Assembly (NCBI GenBank): GCA_963575745.1
Contig: CAUYUJ010017993.1
Location: forward strand, 453,326-517,325
Origin: Prorocentrum cordatum
Taxonomy: Eukaryota; Sar; Dinophyceae; Prorocentrales; Prorocentraceae
Direction: 5' to 3'
Length of the DNA: 64,000 nucleotides
Positions 1 through 11,079 of the stretch are shown here, piece by piece. The notes under the pieces are model-generated. The model searched no databases. It saw nothing but the letters and a program-made list of their open reading frames with translations, and was not told the origin of the DNA. The translations under genes and the position numbers were made by a program. Each line of letters begins with the position of its first letter. Position 1 is the first letter of the stretch.

Positions 1-1763
1 GGGCAATCTTGAGTGCGTCCTGGGCCGTCTTGGGGCGATGTGGGGCCGTCTTGGGCGCCTCTCGGCATCTTGGGACAGTCTTGGAGCTATCTTGGGCCAA
101 TATTGGGCGCTCTTGGGGTTGTCTTTGGTGTTTCTTGAGCCGTCTCGGGCGCCTCTGGAGCCGTCCCTGACGGCCCAGAGACCGTCTTGGAGACTGTCCG
201 AACGGAAAGGCTTGGAGACGGGGAGGTGGGGGCATCTACAGCCGTCTTGGAGACGGGGCGGTGGGGCCGTCTTGGGCCATTGTTAACTGCTCTTGGGGCT
301 GGCTTGGGTGCGTCTTGGGCCGTCTCGGGAGCCTCCTGGGAAGCCCTCCTGGGAAGCCTCTTCGGCGTCTCTTGGGCCGTCGTAGAGGCGTCTTGGGCCG
401 TCTTGGCGCCGCAAAAGGCAGTCTTGGCTTGTCGTGGAGCGCTCTTGGAGCGTCTTGGGGATACCTGGGGCCGTCCTGGGCGCCTCTTGGTGTCACCCTG
501 GGGCCGTTGTGGGCGCCTCTTGGGCTCTCTTGACGCCCTCTCGGGCCGGTTTTCGTGCGTCTTGGGGGCCTCTTGGACCATCTTGGGACAATCTTGGGGC
601 CATCTTGGGCCAATATTGGGCGCTCTTGGGGTTGTCTTTGGTGTTTCTTGAGCCGTCTCGGGCGCCTCTGGAGCCGTCCCTGACGGCCCAGAGACCGTCT
701 TGGAGACTGTCCGAACGGAAAGGCTTGGAGACGGGGAGGTGGGGGCATCTACAGCCGTCTTGGAGACGGGGCGGTGGGGCCGTCTTGGGCCATTGTTAAC
801 TGCTCTTGGGGCTGGCTTGGGTGCGTCTTGGGCCGTCTCGGGGCCCTCCTGGGAAGCCCTCCTGGGAAGCCTCTTCGGCGTCTCTTGGGCCGTCGTAGAG
901 GCGTCTTGGGCCGTCTTGGCGCCGCAAGAGGCAGTCTTGGCTTGTCGTGGAGCGCTCTTGGAGCGTCTTGGGGATACCTGGGGCCGTCCTGGGCGCCTCT
1001 TGGTGTCACCCTGGGGCCGTTGTGGGCGCCTCTTAGGCTCTCTTGACGCCCTCTCGGGCCGGTTTTCGTGCGTCTTGGGGGCCTCTTGGGCCGTCTTGGG
1101 GCAGTCGTGGGGACCTGGGACCAGCTTCTGCGCCATATTCCCGTGAAGCAGCGCATGCTGGAAGTGAGCGTTTTTCTTCGGGAAAACAATGATTTTCGCC
1201 TCTGGGGGCCATCCTTGCACGCCTCTTGGGCGTCTCTGGGGCCGTCGTGGAGGCCTCCTGGGCCGTCTTGGGTGTGTTTTCGGCGGTCTTGGGCTCTCTT
1301 GGAGCGCTCTTGGGCCGTCTTGGGGGTGTCTGGGGCCGTCCTGGGCGCCTCCTGGGAGCCTCTTGGGGCCGCCTGGGGGCCGTGTTGGGCGCATCTTGGG
1401 TCTCTGGACGTTCTCGCGGGCCGGTTTTCGTGCCCCTGGGGGGCCTCTTGGGCCGTCTTGGGGCGGTCGTGGGGGCCTCTTGTCCCAGCTTCCGCGCCAT
1501 ACTCCCGGCAAGCAGTGTGTGCTAACATTGGACGTTTCTCGTTTGAAAAATAATGATTTGGACCTGTGGGGGCCATCCTGGGACGCCTCTTGAGCGTCTC
1601 TGGGGCCGTCGTGGAGGCCTCCTGGGCCTTGTCGGGGCCGTTTCGGCGGTCCGGAGCGCTCTTGGGCCGTTTTGGGGGTGTCTGGGGCCGTCCTGGGCGC
1701 CTCTGGGGCCGCGTGAGCGCCTCTGGGGCGTCCCTGGAGCCGTTGTGGGGCATTTTACGCCCA
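1..1763 (+). repeat. Composite CGTCTTGGG satellite, plus orientation
   Basis: The stretch consists of degenerate decamers such as GGGCCGTCTTGGGC, CGTCTTGGAG and GGCGCCTCTTGG. Long open frames exist on both strands, but they translate to low-complexity W/L/G/S- or P/R/Q-rich strings, as expected from a GC-rich repeat without stops. No protein domain is visible. The same satellite fills most of 3.4-5.2, 9.8-12.5, 13.6-14.2, 16.4-17.2, 20-21.4 and 58.4-62 kb in this orientation. Confidence 0.85.
70..1095 (+). repeat. Tandem duplication, 513-bp period
   Basis: The landmark GGGCCAATATTGGGCGCTC occurs at 94 and again at 607, and the flanking sequence matches with few differences over about 513 bp. 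A diverged third relative lies at about 20150-20480. A second, shorter tandem duplication (about 364 bp offset) follows: the block starting near 1093 recurs near 1455. Confidence 0.8.
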
Positions 1764-2010
1764 TCAAGACAGGGACACTTCCCGCACGCACGGGTCCCTG
1801 CATTGTAGAGAAGACAAGGGCTGACCCGTGGACTCCGTCCACGACATCTTTCTGGAATGGTTCTCGGAAAAACGGCGCAGATTGAACCGAAAATCTACAG
1901 AAACACGGCGGCGGCTCGGGCGGCGACAGCGAGACCGCGCCTTGGTGTCCGAGCTCTTGCAGCGCTCTAGCAGCTTGGCCCAGCGCACTGCTCGTTCACC
2001 CCCCTCCTAT
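1764..2010 (-). pseudogene. Degenerate PPR-gene leader segment (copy A)
   Basis: The minus strand encodes a segment beginning MRWAKLLERCKSS, followed by an Arg-rich stretch and the VDGVHGSALV region. At 14.5-14.7 kb the same segment runs straight into intact PPR units. Here the PPR part has decayed: the sequence around 1764-1810 still resembles the start of a PPR unit (Cys-Asn-Ala-Gly replaced by Met-Gln-Gly-Pro) and then becomes satellite. It is probably a relic carried in the dispersed 1.6-1.95 kb repeat. Confidence 0.5.
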
Positions 2011-3385
2011 TGATGGCAGTTGCGAAGTCTCTCCGGGAAGTGCGTCGAAATCGAAGCCCATCTGAGGCGTCTCAGGAGCGCCCGGGGAAGGGCTCGGGAG
2101 GCCATCGGGGAAAGCCACCGAAAGCGCCGGGGAGGCTCGCAAGGATCTACAGGGATGGCCCAAGAGAGCTTCAAGAAAATTTGAAATTCTAAACAACCTT
2201 TAGAGAAACCGCTGTTGGGTCGGCAATCACCTCCGGGCACGCCTTGATGGTGCGATCCAGTCGCATCGCCGCCAACGGGAGGGTTTGTTCGCCATGTCCC
2301 ATTCTGTTTGCCCAGAGGGTCTGTGGAGGCCTTCGGGCGAACAGAACGGGACAGGGCAAGAAGTGGGGAAGACTTGTCCGAATCTCCTGGGCCCCCCACG
2401 TGCTCGTCCGAAGAGTGCGGAGAGGTCCCTGGGTCATATCAATTGGCTGCTGTCCCAGGGGTCCGGTCTGGTTGGCCCGAAGTGTTTGCCAAGGCCCCTG
2501 GGGGAACATAATGGCACAGCATATCGGGCAAAGGAGGGCGGTAGCTGGCCTGTCAGACCCGGCGTTCGTCTTCTGCCCAAGCGGCGCGGGCCCCACGGGC
2601 CCCAGGGTTGGCGGCCCGCTGGGTTTCCTCTTGTTCGCCCCCAGGGTTGGAGGAGGCCTCCAGGCGAACAGAATGAGGCAGGACAATGTGGGAGACTTGT
2701 CGTAAGCTCCCAGCCCAAGTGTTCGCCCGAAGGGTGTGGGGCCGCGTTGGCTCCCTCAAAGGGCCGTCTGGGAGCCATCTAGGCCCGTCTTGAGGGCGCC
2801 GTTTGCCGTGATGGGGCCGTCTTGGTTCGTCGTGGGCCCCTCATGGGCGCGTCCGTAGGCCGTCCTGGGCACATCGGGATCCTCGTTGGCACTATCGCAG
2901 GGCTGTCTTGGAGCCGTCTGGGGCCGTGAGGGGGCCGCCTTGGAGTCGTCTTGGGCCCCTCCTGTGCGCCTCCTTGGCCCGTCCTCGGCCCAGCAGGGGC
3001 CGTGTTGGCACCCTCTTGGGGCTGTCTTGGAGCTGTCTTGAGCCGTCGCAGCGCGCCTTGGCTTGTGCTGGATCCGTCTTGGCCCGTCTTGGGGCCTTCC
3101 TGGGCGTTTCCTCGAACACTCCTGGGACTTTCTGGGGCCTCTTGGGGCATCGGACCGCCGAAATGGCGGGAAACGCAAAGGGTGTAACAATAAACAATGG
3201 ACACTTAACAATTTCTGCCAGCTGGGGCTCTCTTGCCATCTTGGCCCGTCATGAGGCCCCGACCGGGCGCCTCCTTGGGCCGTCCTGGGCCTACCCTCCT
3301 GGGACCGTCTTGGAGTCGTCTTGGGCCGTCTTGAGCGCGCCTTGGGCCGTCCTGGGCCCGTCTGGGGCCGTGTTGGCACCCTCGT
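1822..3385 (+). repeat. Dispersed 1.6-1.95 kb repeat, copy A
   Basis: The copy starts at GACCCGTGGACTCCGTCCAC and is near-identical to copies at 14510-16455 and 17193-19105. Shared landmarks include ATGGTGCGATCCAGTCGCAT (2247, 14937, 17619) and CCGCCGAAA (3156, 15839, 18458). Similarity to B and C ends at about 3385, just after GTGTTGGCACCCTCG. The core (about 2280-2740) holds palindromes with TTCGCCC...GGGCGAA arms. Frames on both strands are open but show no recognisable domain. Confidence 0.8.
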
Positions 3386-5236
3386 GGAGCCGTCTTGGAG
3401 CTGTCTTGGGCCGTCTTCAGCGCGCCTCGGGCCGTGGTGGGGCGGTCTTGGCCCGTCTTGGGGCCCTCCTGGGAGCCTCCTGGGGGCGTTTGGGGTCCTT
3501 TTGGGGTGGCCTTGAAGTCTTCCAGGGGTGCTTCGAGTGTCCGAAAGCTGAGTTGGCGGCAAGCGGGAAATCTTTAGGAAAGCGTAGGACAACAAACGAT
3601 TTTGACCACTCGGGACCCTCTTGTGAGGCCTTTTGGAGGCCTCTCGGAGCGCCTTGGCGCTCGCTTGGGTCGTGTCGTGCCCATTTGAGGGGCCTCGTGG
3701 ACGCTCTGTGGGGCTTCCCGGATCGTGCAGGGACCGTCTGGGGCCCGCATGGCGCCGTGTGGGGCCCTCATGGCGCCATCTGGGGAGCCTCCAAGGGTCC
3801 TGGAGCGCCCGAAGGGCTCCCGGAGCGCTCTGGGGCGCTCTGGACCGCTCCCAAAAGAACAAACATGGAAGGGCCCCAGAGCGTTGAAAACAGCTCTTGT
3901 GGGCATGCGGTCCGGCCCTCGCCTCTCGTCCGACCCCCCTCTCTTAGAGGCAAGGTGGAAGCCACTTAGGGCCTCGTGGGGGCCGTTTGGGGGCCTCTTT
4001 CTGGCCTCCTGGGAATCCCTTGGGTCCCTCTTGGGCCGTCTTAAATGCCTCTTGGGCCGTCTTGGGGCCGTGTGGGGCCGTCTTGGGCGCAGCTCGGACC
4101 GTCTTGGGGCCGTCTTGGGGCCGTTACTTACCGCTCTTGGGGCTGTCTTGGTTGCCTCTTGGACCGTCTAGGGCGTCTCTAGAGCCGTCGCGGGCCCGCC
4201 TCGGGCCGTTAGGGGGCCCAGCTGGGGTGCTCTGGGGGCGTCTTGGGGCGATCGGGAAGGCCTGTATAGCCGTCTTGGACACAGTGAAGACGAAAAGAGC
4301 GAGCAGATCATAAATGTACGTTTTCCAAAAGGAAGGGGGCAATTCTTGCCTCTTGGGTCCCTCCTGGGGGTCCTCCTGGGCCGCCTTGGGAGCCTCCTGG
4401 CCTGCAGGCCTCTGGGGCCGAGCTAGGGTTCGGTTGGGTCCCTCTTGGTCTGTCCCGGCGCCCTCGAGAGCGTTTCGGAACCGTCTCGCAGCGGCCCGTG
4501 GTCTCGCAGGGCGGCCTGGAGAGCCCGGCGGACATTTCAAGACACAGGACCTTCTGGCACGCAACATGGCCTTCGGCGAAATCCGCCACCGTGCCTGTGC
4601 CTGGGTAATGGCTCAGAGGCGTCTGGGGTCCCTCTGGGAGGCAGCTTTGGGGCCTCTTGGGGGCCGACTTGGGGCCTCATGGGGCTTGCTTTCGGCTTCT
4701 TGGGGCCTCTGGGGACCTTAGCGTTCCCTTTGGGGGGGTCTTGGGGCCTTGTGTGGGCGTATGGGGGCCCAGGGCTCGAAGTGTCAGGGTTTTTCCCCGT
4801 GCTTGGGCCCCCTCTTGGGCCTGGCTTGGGGTCCTCCGGGGCCGTCTCGGGCGCCTCTTGGGCCATCTTGGGGCTCCCTGGGCCTTCTGGGGACGCGCTT
4901 GGAGGCCTGTTGGGCCGTCCTGGGGCGGTCTTCTGGGTCTCTTCGGCCGGCTTGGAGCGTCGGCTAGCCGAGAAGGTGAGCAGGCAGAACTCCTTGAAAA
5001 ACCATGGAAAAATACAGGATGTTGGCCTCTGGGGACATGCTTCGGAGGACTGTTGGAGGCTCTTGGAGGCCTCTAGAGCCTTGGTGGGGTCCTCTAGGGA
5101 GCCTCTGGGGCCGTCTCGGGGCAGTGGGGAGCCGTCTTTAGCGCCTCTGGGGCCGTCTTGGAGCCGTCTCGGAGCCGTCTTGACTCGTTTCGGGACCGTC
5201 GCGGCGCTGTCGTGGCAGCCTCTTGGGCTGCCATCG
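3386..5236 (+). repeat. CGTCTTGGG satellite with A-rich spacers
   Basis: Decamer satellite as at 1-1763. It is punctuated by A-rich spacers at about 3535-3610, 4270-4330 and 4958-5035. No gene is supported. Confidence 0.8.
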
Positions 5237-5352
5237 GCGCCTCAAGAGCCATCGTGGGGCCGTCTTGGGGCCGTCCAGGGGGCTTCCAGAGGCGTGTTGG
5301 GGTGATCTGGAGGGCCAGTAGGGCCGTGTGGACATCGCAGTGGACGAAAAGC
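5237..5352 (+). repeat. Dispersed 120-bp repeat, copy 1
   Basis: This segment, containing CCTCAAGAGCCATCGTGGGG and ending in a GAAAAGCAGTGGACC motif, recurs almost unchanged at 10079-10200. The linked GGGATCATCCTGG block is also shared (about 5950 and 9950). Confidence 0.75.
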
Positions 5353-5556
5353 AGTGGACCTACGTCCACGACATCTGCTCGAGGTGGCGAGCGGTGTCTG
5401 GGCAAGCGTGCTTGCTTCTGCCCAGTGCCTTTTACATCCGCTTGCTGTTGCTGAGTGCTGCGTGTTGCCACTCGAGGCTGATCGTTCTGTCTTTCTTCGG
5501 CGTTTGCCGCTTGATTATGTCGCTTCTTGCTGCTTGATCCCGAACTCAGCCTGGAG

Positions 5557-5832
5557 CCTTGGCAAAGGAGGGAAAAAATAAGAGGCGCATCGGCGCCTTA
5601 TTTTCCTGGGTGGCAGGCGCGGTTCCAGAGCTCTCTGAGGGATCCTCCCTCGGAAGCCTTCTTGGGAGCCCTGGGGCCGGCTTGGGGCGTGGAGGCTCCG
5701 AAGATGCGAGTAAGTCAGACTGGAGCCTTTTGCAAAGGAGGGAAGAAAATAAGAGGCGCATCGGAGCCTTATTTTCCAGGGTGGCAGGCGCGGTTCCAGA
5801 GCTCTCCGAGGGATCTTCCCTCGGAAGCCTCT
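5557..5832 (+). repeat. 105-bp direct repeat, 172-bp offset, with internal hairpin
   Basis: About 105 bp starting near the GGAGCCTTGGC motif repeats at 5727-5832. Each copy contains an AT/GC palindrome, AAAATAAG...CTTATTTT flanking GGCGC (about 5575-5604 in copy 1). In copy 2 the inner arm has drifted. The rest of 5460-6270 is satellite-like with no recognised gene. Confidence 0.7.
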
Positions 5833-6269
5833 TGAAGGCGGCTTCGGGGGTGTCTTCTGGCCTCTCGAGTCTCTGGGGGCCTGATTTGGGCCTCTTCGGG
5901 GCGTTTCTGGGGCGTCTGGCGGGCCTCCTTGGGGCCAGCTGGCGGTGTCTGGGATCATCCTGGGGCGGAGGGCGCGAAATGTCAGTTCGAGTTCCCCTCG
6001 TGCGGTCCTCTTGGGACCGTCTTGGGCCGTCTTGGGGGGCTTGTGGGCCGTCTTGGGGCCCTCTTGGGCCGTATGGGAGCTCTCTCGGGGGCCCCGGGAC
6101 CGGCTGGGAGCGTGGAGACTCTGAAAAACGAAAACGCTGAAACCCTTGGAAAATTCGTAACAACCCATCTTTTTTCCCAACATGTTTCGTGGGGTTATGG
6201 TTTTCTTCTCTGCCGCGTCGCACCCGCGTCTCACCCGCACACCTCCCTTCCCCGCAAAGCGTGGCAAAC

Positions 6270-6790
6270 GTGACATACATACATACATACACAGGCACAC
6301 CGACACAGAAACATACACACACAGACACACACACACAGACACAAACACACACAGACACAACCACACACACATACACGCATACACTCCCTCACCCACGCGC
6401 AACACCTGCACGGCACGTACATGAGACACGCGTAGCACACTTCACAACACAGCGCAGCGCAGCACAACACAGCACTGCTCAGCACAGCTCAGCTCGGCAC
6501 AGCACAGCACAGCACAGCTCAGCACAGCTCAGCACAGCGCGGCACACAGGGCAGGCGCGCAGGGCACGGCAGGCGTGACCGCATCGAACCACACACAAAC
6601 AACACACTACAGCAGCAAAGCACAGCACAAGACAGAACAGGCGTGGCACAGGCGTGGCACGCATCGGCATGTCGTCAAGGCGCGGCACAGGCGTGACACA
6701 CGACAGCAACACAGCACAGGACAATACAAAACAGGCGTGGCACAGGCGTGACACACTACAGCAACACAGCACATCACAAGACAGAATAGG
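6270..6790 (+). repeat. CA-rich and CAGCACAGCT-type microsatellites
   Basis: A (CA)n-type tract with ACACACAGACAC variants covers about 6273-6375. It is followed by GCACAGCACAGCTCAGC-type pentamer/decamer repeats to about 6545 and GGCGTGGCACAGGCGTGAC-like units to 6790. This is not coding. Confidence 0.85.
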
Positions 6791-7770
6791 CGTGGCACAG
6801 CCGCACACGCATCACATAGCGTGGCATTTTCTCGACACCAGAGGGGGTGCGCAGGGGGTGGTCTCTCACCGCGGCCGCTACGCGCGCCTCTCGTCCAGGG
6901 CACCGCAGGCGTGGCACTTTCTCGACACCAGAGGGGGTGCGCAGGGGGTGGTCTCTCACCGCGGCCGCTATGCGCGCCTCTCGTCCACGCACCGCAGGCG
7001 TGGCACTCTCTCGACCCCGTAGGGGGTGCGCAGGAGGTGGGTTCTCGCCGCGGCCGCTATGCGCGCCTCTCGTCCAGGCACCGCAGGCGTGGCTCTTTCT
7101 CGACACCATAGGGGGTGCGCAGGAGGTGGTCTCTCACCACGGCCGCTACGCGCGCCTATCGTCCAGGGAACCGCAGGCGTGGCACTTTCTCGACACCATA
7201 GGGGGTGCGCAGGAGGTGGTCTCTCACCACGGCCGCTATGCGCGCCTATCGTCCAGGGCACCGCAGGCGTGGCACTTTCTCGACACTAGAACGGGTGCGC
7301 AGGAGGTGGTCTCTCACCGCGGCCGCTATGCGCGCCTCTCGTCCAGGGCATAGCAGGCGTGGCACTTGCTCGACACCATGAGGAGTGCGCAAGGGGGTGG
7401 TCTCTCACCGCGGCCGCTACGCGCGCCTCTCGCCCAGGCACCGCAGGCGACTTTTTCGACCCCACAGGGGGTGCGCAGGGGGTGGTCTCTCACCGCGGCC
7501 GCCATGCGCGCCTCTCGTCCAGGCATAGCAGGCGTGGCATGTTCTCGACACCAGAGGGGGTGCGCAGAGGGTGGTCTCTCACCGCGGCCGCTACGCGCGC
7601 CTCTCGTCCAGGGCACAGCAGGCGTGGTACTTTCTCGACACCAGAGGGGGTGCGCAGGGGGTGGTCTCTCACCGCGGCCGCTATGCGCGCCTTTCGTCCA
7701 GGGCATAGCAGGCGTGGCACTCTCTCGACGCCAGAGGGAGTGCGCGCGGGGTGGGTTTTCTCAGGGTGTA
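6790..7770 (+). repeat. 90-bp minisatellite, about 11 copies
   Basis: The unit contains GTGCGCAGGGGGTGGTCTCT, CACCGCGGCCGCTACGCGCG and CGTGGCACTTTCTCGACACC. Successive copies of GGGGGTGCGCAG start near 6843, 6933, 7022 and then every 89-90 bp to about 7735. A few copies are shortened by 3-4 bp. Ninety is divisible by three, so all frames stay open on both strands, but the translation is only the repeat. Confidence 0.9.
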
Positions 7771-7798
7771 AGGACACAAAGGAGCACAAGCCAAGGGG

Positions 7799-7809
7799 GG
7801 CGCCATCAC

Positions 7810-7845
<36 letters not shown>

Positions 7846-7846
7846 G

Positions 7847-7878
<32 letters not shown>

Positions 7879-7950
7879 GATCATCATCATATCATCATCA
7901 TCATCATAATGATCATCATCACCATCATCAACATCAGCATCATCAAGACC
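7799..7950 (+). repeat. (CAT)n microsatellite
   Basis: Near-perfect CAT repeat with occasional GATCAT interruptions. Confidence 0.95.
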
Positions 7951-7952
7951 TG

Positions 7953-7970
7953 TTGCCACTTTGGCTCATG
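7953..7970 (+). other. Possible relict dinoflagellate spliced-leader segment
   Basis: TTGCCACTTTGGCTCATG resembles the 3' part of the dinoflagellate trans-spliced leader, recalled as GCCATTTTGGCTCAAG, with about 14 of 16 positions matching. Relict leaders mark genes that returned to the genome as cDNA. The possible coding stretch at 8103-8639 lies just downstream. A chance match remains possible. Confidence 0.3.
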
Positions 7971-8102
7971 CCGGTTCACGCAGCTCGATGTGTGAAAGCT
8001 GGCGACCGTCAGTGATTTTCCGTCAAAGGTAACCTCCCTGTCCTGGCGTCCAAATGCGCCATCACCGCATTGCCACCTTCGTGCGAGCAGCTCAAGACCA
8101 CA

Positions 8103-8639
8103 ATGTTGGAGATGGGCGCCGAGGTGAACCTAGATGGTTTGCGCGCGTATGTTGTCAGGCATGGGAACGTTTTGGTACACACCGCCTCTCATGCTTACCA
8201 GCGACAGATTCTGAATTGGTGGCCTGGGACGCTCCTCGCCAGGTACAACAATTTGCCGCGTCACCGAGGCGACGACGATGCAAGGAGGCAATGCTTGGTC
8301 AGGTACTTGCTGAACCCTTCGTCCGGCGGGTTCCCAGCTGATCAGCCGGGGGGGGGACGGAGGAAGGCGATGGCTCGCCGTTGGCGAAAGTTCGGCGGGT
8401 CGGCGACGCCGGCAACGGGGGCGTTGCCACGCCCGCGCAGGACACGCCTATCAAGTCCACGCCCATGCAGGCCTTCACCCCTCAGCGGTCCCCAGCAGTT
8501 CTGCTTGCTACCTCTGTTCGTTCCACGGGTACCTCTCGCATTCAGCTGTCCCCTGAGCCGGCTCAGACGGACCGCCGCTGGGCAGAAATACCTTGGTCGC
8601 AAAGCCTGCGAGAATCAGTTCAGCTCGAGAACCTGTTGA
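8103..8639 (+). CDS. Hypothetical open frame downstream of a relict leader
   Basis: From the ATG at 8103 the frame reads MLEMGAEVNLDGLRAYVVRH, then a Trp/Leu-containing segment (ILNWWPGTLLARYNN) and a basic stretch. The first 75 or so residues have a balanced composition unlike the surrounding repeats. The remainder becomes Pro/Arg/Ser-rich and is probably not coding. No family is recognised. A retroposed gene fragment is the most I can suggest. Confidence 0.25.
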   Translation: MLEMGAEVNLDGLRAYVVRHGNVLVHTASHAYQRQILNWWPGTLLARYNNLPRHRGDDDARRQCLVRYLLNPSSGGFPADQPGGGRRKAMARRWRKFGGSATPATGALPRPRRTRLSSPRPCRPSPLSGPQQFCLLPLFVPRVPLAFSCPLSRLRRTAAGQKYLGRKACENQFSSRTC

Positions 8640-9007
8640 CGAAAGCGGAACGGAGTGTGGAACATATGGCGGGCGGAGGGCCCGCTTGAGTTGCACTCTA
8701 TCACCAGCTCGCCGTGTGTGAGCGAGGTTCACGGCTGGGATATGTAGAATGGAGCACGCCAGTGAGGCACGATCGGAGGCTTTATGCCGAAGACTGCTGC
8801 GCTCCGTTTTGATCCCGTAGGCGCCGCAGGAAGTTTTCCGCCGAAATGTAGTTCTGATCGGAGGCTTTTCGCCGAAGGTCACGCTCCATAGTGTTCGTTG
8901 CCTCTTGGACGCCTCGTGTACCAATCAAAAACTGTTTCTCCTCTTCACTCCCCATAGCCCTCCTACAAATGCTGGCGACGACGTCGACGAAGATGTAAGA
9001 AGAGAAG
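8640..9007. other. No gene recognised; short direct repeat
   Basis: GATCGGAGGCTTT-CCGAAG motifs occur at about 8769 and 8856, 87 bp apart. Nothing else is recognised. Confidence 0.5.
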
Positions 9008-9110
9008 GAGGTGGAGGAGGAGGAGGAGGAGGAGGAGGAGGAGGAGGAGGAGGAGGAGGAGGAGGAGGAGGAGGAGGAGGGAGGAGGAGGAGGAGGAAAA
9101 GAAGGAGGAG
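9008..9110 (+). repeat. (GGA)n microsatellite
   Basis: Purine-only GGA repeat. It gives poly-Glu or poly-Ser/Leu strings in translation, which are not taken as coding. Confidence 0.95.
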
Positions 9111-9555
9111 GAAGGCATGTTAAAACTATGGCCCGCGACTGGGGTAAGAACTGTGTGCTTCGCAGAGTCACTGACAATCGCGCGCCCTCCTGGAGGTTTT
9201 GCAAGGGAAGAGGAGGAGGAATGAGAGAGGAGAAGAGATGGTGGCGGAAGGCAGAGCGAGAGAGGTCGTCGTCGTCGTCGCCGTCGTCGGTCTGCTGGAG
9301 CTCTGGCCGGCCACCCCGGCCTCCGCTCCCGCCCTCTGCCGCTCCACATGTCTGACCATGTCTGGCGGCGACGACGACGACGGCGACGACGAACTTCGAG
9401 GTTCGAGGAGGTTTTTTCCCGCTTTCGGTGTCTGGAGGCCCGTTCTAAGCCCCAGGGCTCCAGGACCGCCAGGAATCGATCTGGAACGAAAAACTGAATC
9501 GGGGAGACCCCAGGAGGGGTCTGGGGATTGATTTTGAGCCGATTTCGGTCGAGGG

Positions 9556-9585
9556 GACGACGACGACGACGACGACGACCACGAG

Positions 9586-9632
<47 letters not shown>

Positions 9633-9649
9633 CAACGACCATGACGACC

Positions 9650-9711
<62 letters not shown>

Positions 9712-9718
9712 TACGACG
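9556..9718 (+). repeat. (GAC)n microsatellite
   Basis: Near-perfect ACG/GAC repeat. A shorter GTC/GAC-rich tract lies at about 9265-9395. The sequence between (9111-9555) has no recognised gene. Confidence 0.95.
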
Positions 9719-9837
9719 TTGTCTTGGTTGCTGGCTGGCTGGCTCGCGTGGCTCGTGGTGGTGGCGCTGGTAGTGGTAGCGTGGTGCACACGGGACATAA
9801 AATAAAGTATGTGGGGTTCCTCGGTAGCGTAATTATC

Positions 9838-10470
9838 GTCTCGGAGCCCTTCTTGGGGGCCTCTTGGAGCCCGCTTGGGCCGTCTTCCTGCACTGTGGGG
9901 CCTTCTGGGGCCTCGGGGGGGATTCTTGGAGGGCAACTAGCGGTTTCTGGGATCATCCTGGAGCGGAGGGCGCGAAATGCCAGTTGGAGTTTCACCTTAT
10001 GAGGCACTCCTGGGGCCGTCTTGGGCCGTCTTGGGGCCCTCTTGGGTCGTCTGGATGCTCTCTCGGCGGCCTCGTGCGCCTCAAGAGCCATCGTGGGGCC
10101 GTCTGGGGGCCGTCCAGGGGGCTTCCAGAGGCGTGGTGGGGTAATCTGGAGGGCCAGTAGGGCCGTGTGGACATCGCAGTGGACGAAAAGCAGTGGACCT
10201 GGAAAAAGGCTCGTTTCCCTTAGGAATTTTAACGATTTTTCATTGATCTGGCTTTTTGGGGGCTCGTCCTGGAGCCGACTTGGAGCGTCTCGGGAGGACT
10301 TTTGGGCCGTCTGGTGCCTAGCTTGGGCATCTCGGAGCGCTGTGGGACCTAGTCGAAGGCCCTCTTGGGCCGTCTTGGGCGCTCTGTGGCCATCTAGTGC
10401 GTCTCGGGCAGTCGTGGGGCGACCAGGGGGGCCGGTTACGCCCCGCCAGCGCCCGCACTTCCCGCACGCT
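9838..10470 (+). repeat. CGTCTTGGG satellite; contains 120-bp repeat copy 2
   Basis: Decamer satellite. 10079-10200 is the second copy of the repeat at 5237-5352. An A-rich spacer with AACGATTTTTCATTGATCTGG lies near 10230. Confidence 0.8.
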
Positions 10471-10486
10471 CGTGTTCCTGCGTTGT

Positions 10487-10657
10487 AGTGTAGATGACAT
10501 TGGGCTCCAGCTTCGCCTCCCACATCTCGCTCAGCAGCGCCAGGGCCCGCTGCCACTGCTCGCCCTTCGTGAACGCGCTGATCCCAGCGACGTAGCTGAC
10601 TGGTGTGAACCCGTGGATTAAATCCACGGCGTGCTGAGCCTTGGACTCGCACGCCAT
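10487..10657 (-). pseudogene. PPR-repeat fragment
   Basis: The minus strand reads a 35-residue pentatricopeptide unit: AGISAFTKGEQWQRALALL followed by SEMWEAKLEPNVIY. It is preceded by MACESKAQHAVDLIHGFTPV. PPR units are helix pairs that bind single-stranded RNA, usually in organelles. The unit starts and ends abruptly in satellite DNA, so this is a single stranded exon or a gene fragment. Confidence 0.6.
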
Positions 10658-10734
10658 AGGCGACCAACTCGTCGAAGTTGAACAGCTCGGGCGTCCCTGG
10701 GGCAGGCGGTAGGGGCGACCTTCGGAGGCAGATG

Positions 10735-11000
10735 TGTGGTCACGTTTGAGGGCAACGGTTGGTGGCTATGTGTGGGGGCCAGGTTTGGGGGCGCCTGGGG
10801 GCTACTCGTGGGGGCGACGTTCGGGGGCCACGCTTACTGGGGCGGGAGGGACGACCTTCGGAGGCTTTATGTGGGGGCCGCCTTTGGGGGTCCTGTTTGG
10901 GTGCCACGTGTGAGGCCGACGTTTACGGGGCCACGTCTGGGGGCCACCCTGGAAAGCAGTCGGGGGAGCTCCAGGGGCACTGACCTGGAAGCGTGAAAAG
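10735..11000 (+). repeat. GTGGGGGCC-type repeat
   Basis: Irregular repetition of GTGGGGGCC(A/G)..TTTGGGGGC motifs, distinct from the CGTCTTGGG satellite. No gene is seen. Confidence 0.6.
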
Positions 11001-11079
11001 GAATGGGTTTTTGCTAATCGCGCCGGGCCTGGGGGCGATTAGCAAACACACCTGGCTTTTCAGGCATAGTCAGAATGAG

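Noticed and set aside
87-1753. Very long open frames (300-470 codons) in the CGTCTTGGG satellite on both strands
   Set aside because: Both strands and several frames are open at once and translate to the repeat; no domain, no codon bias independent of the repeat.
2756-3862. 368-codon minus frame and similar frames at 15242-16513 and 17867-19216
   Set aside because: Repeat-derived P/R/Q-rich strings that recur with each repeat copy; frames are not preserved between copies.
9011-9120. Acidic protein from the GGA tract
   Set aside because: Pure microsatellite, both strands open.
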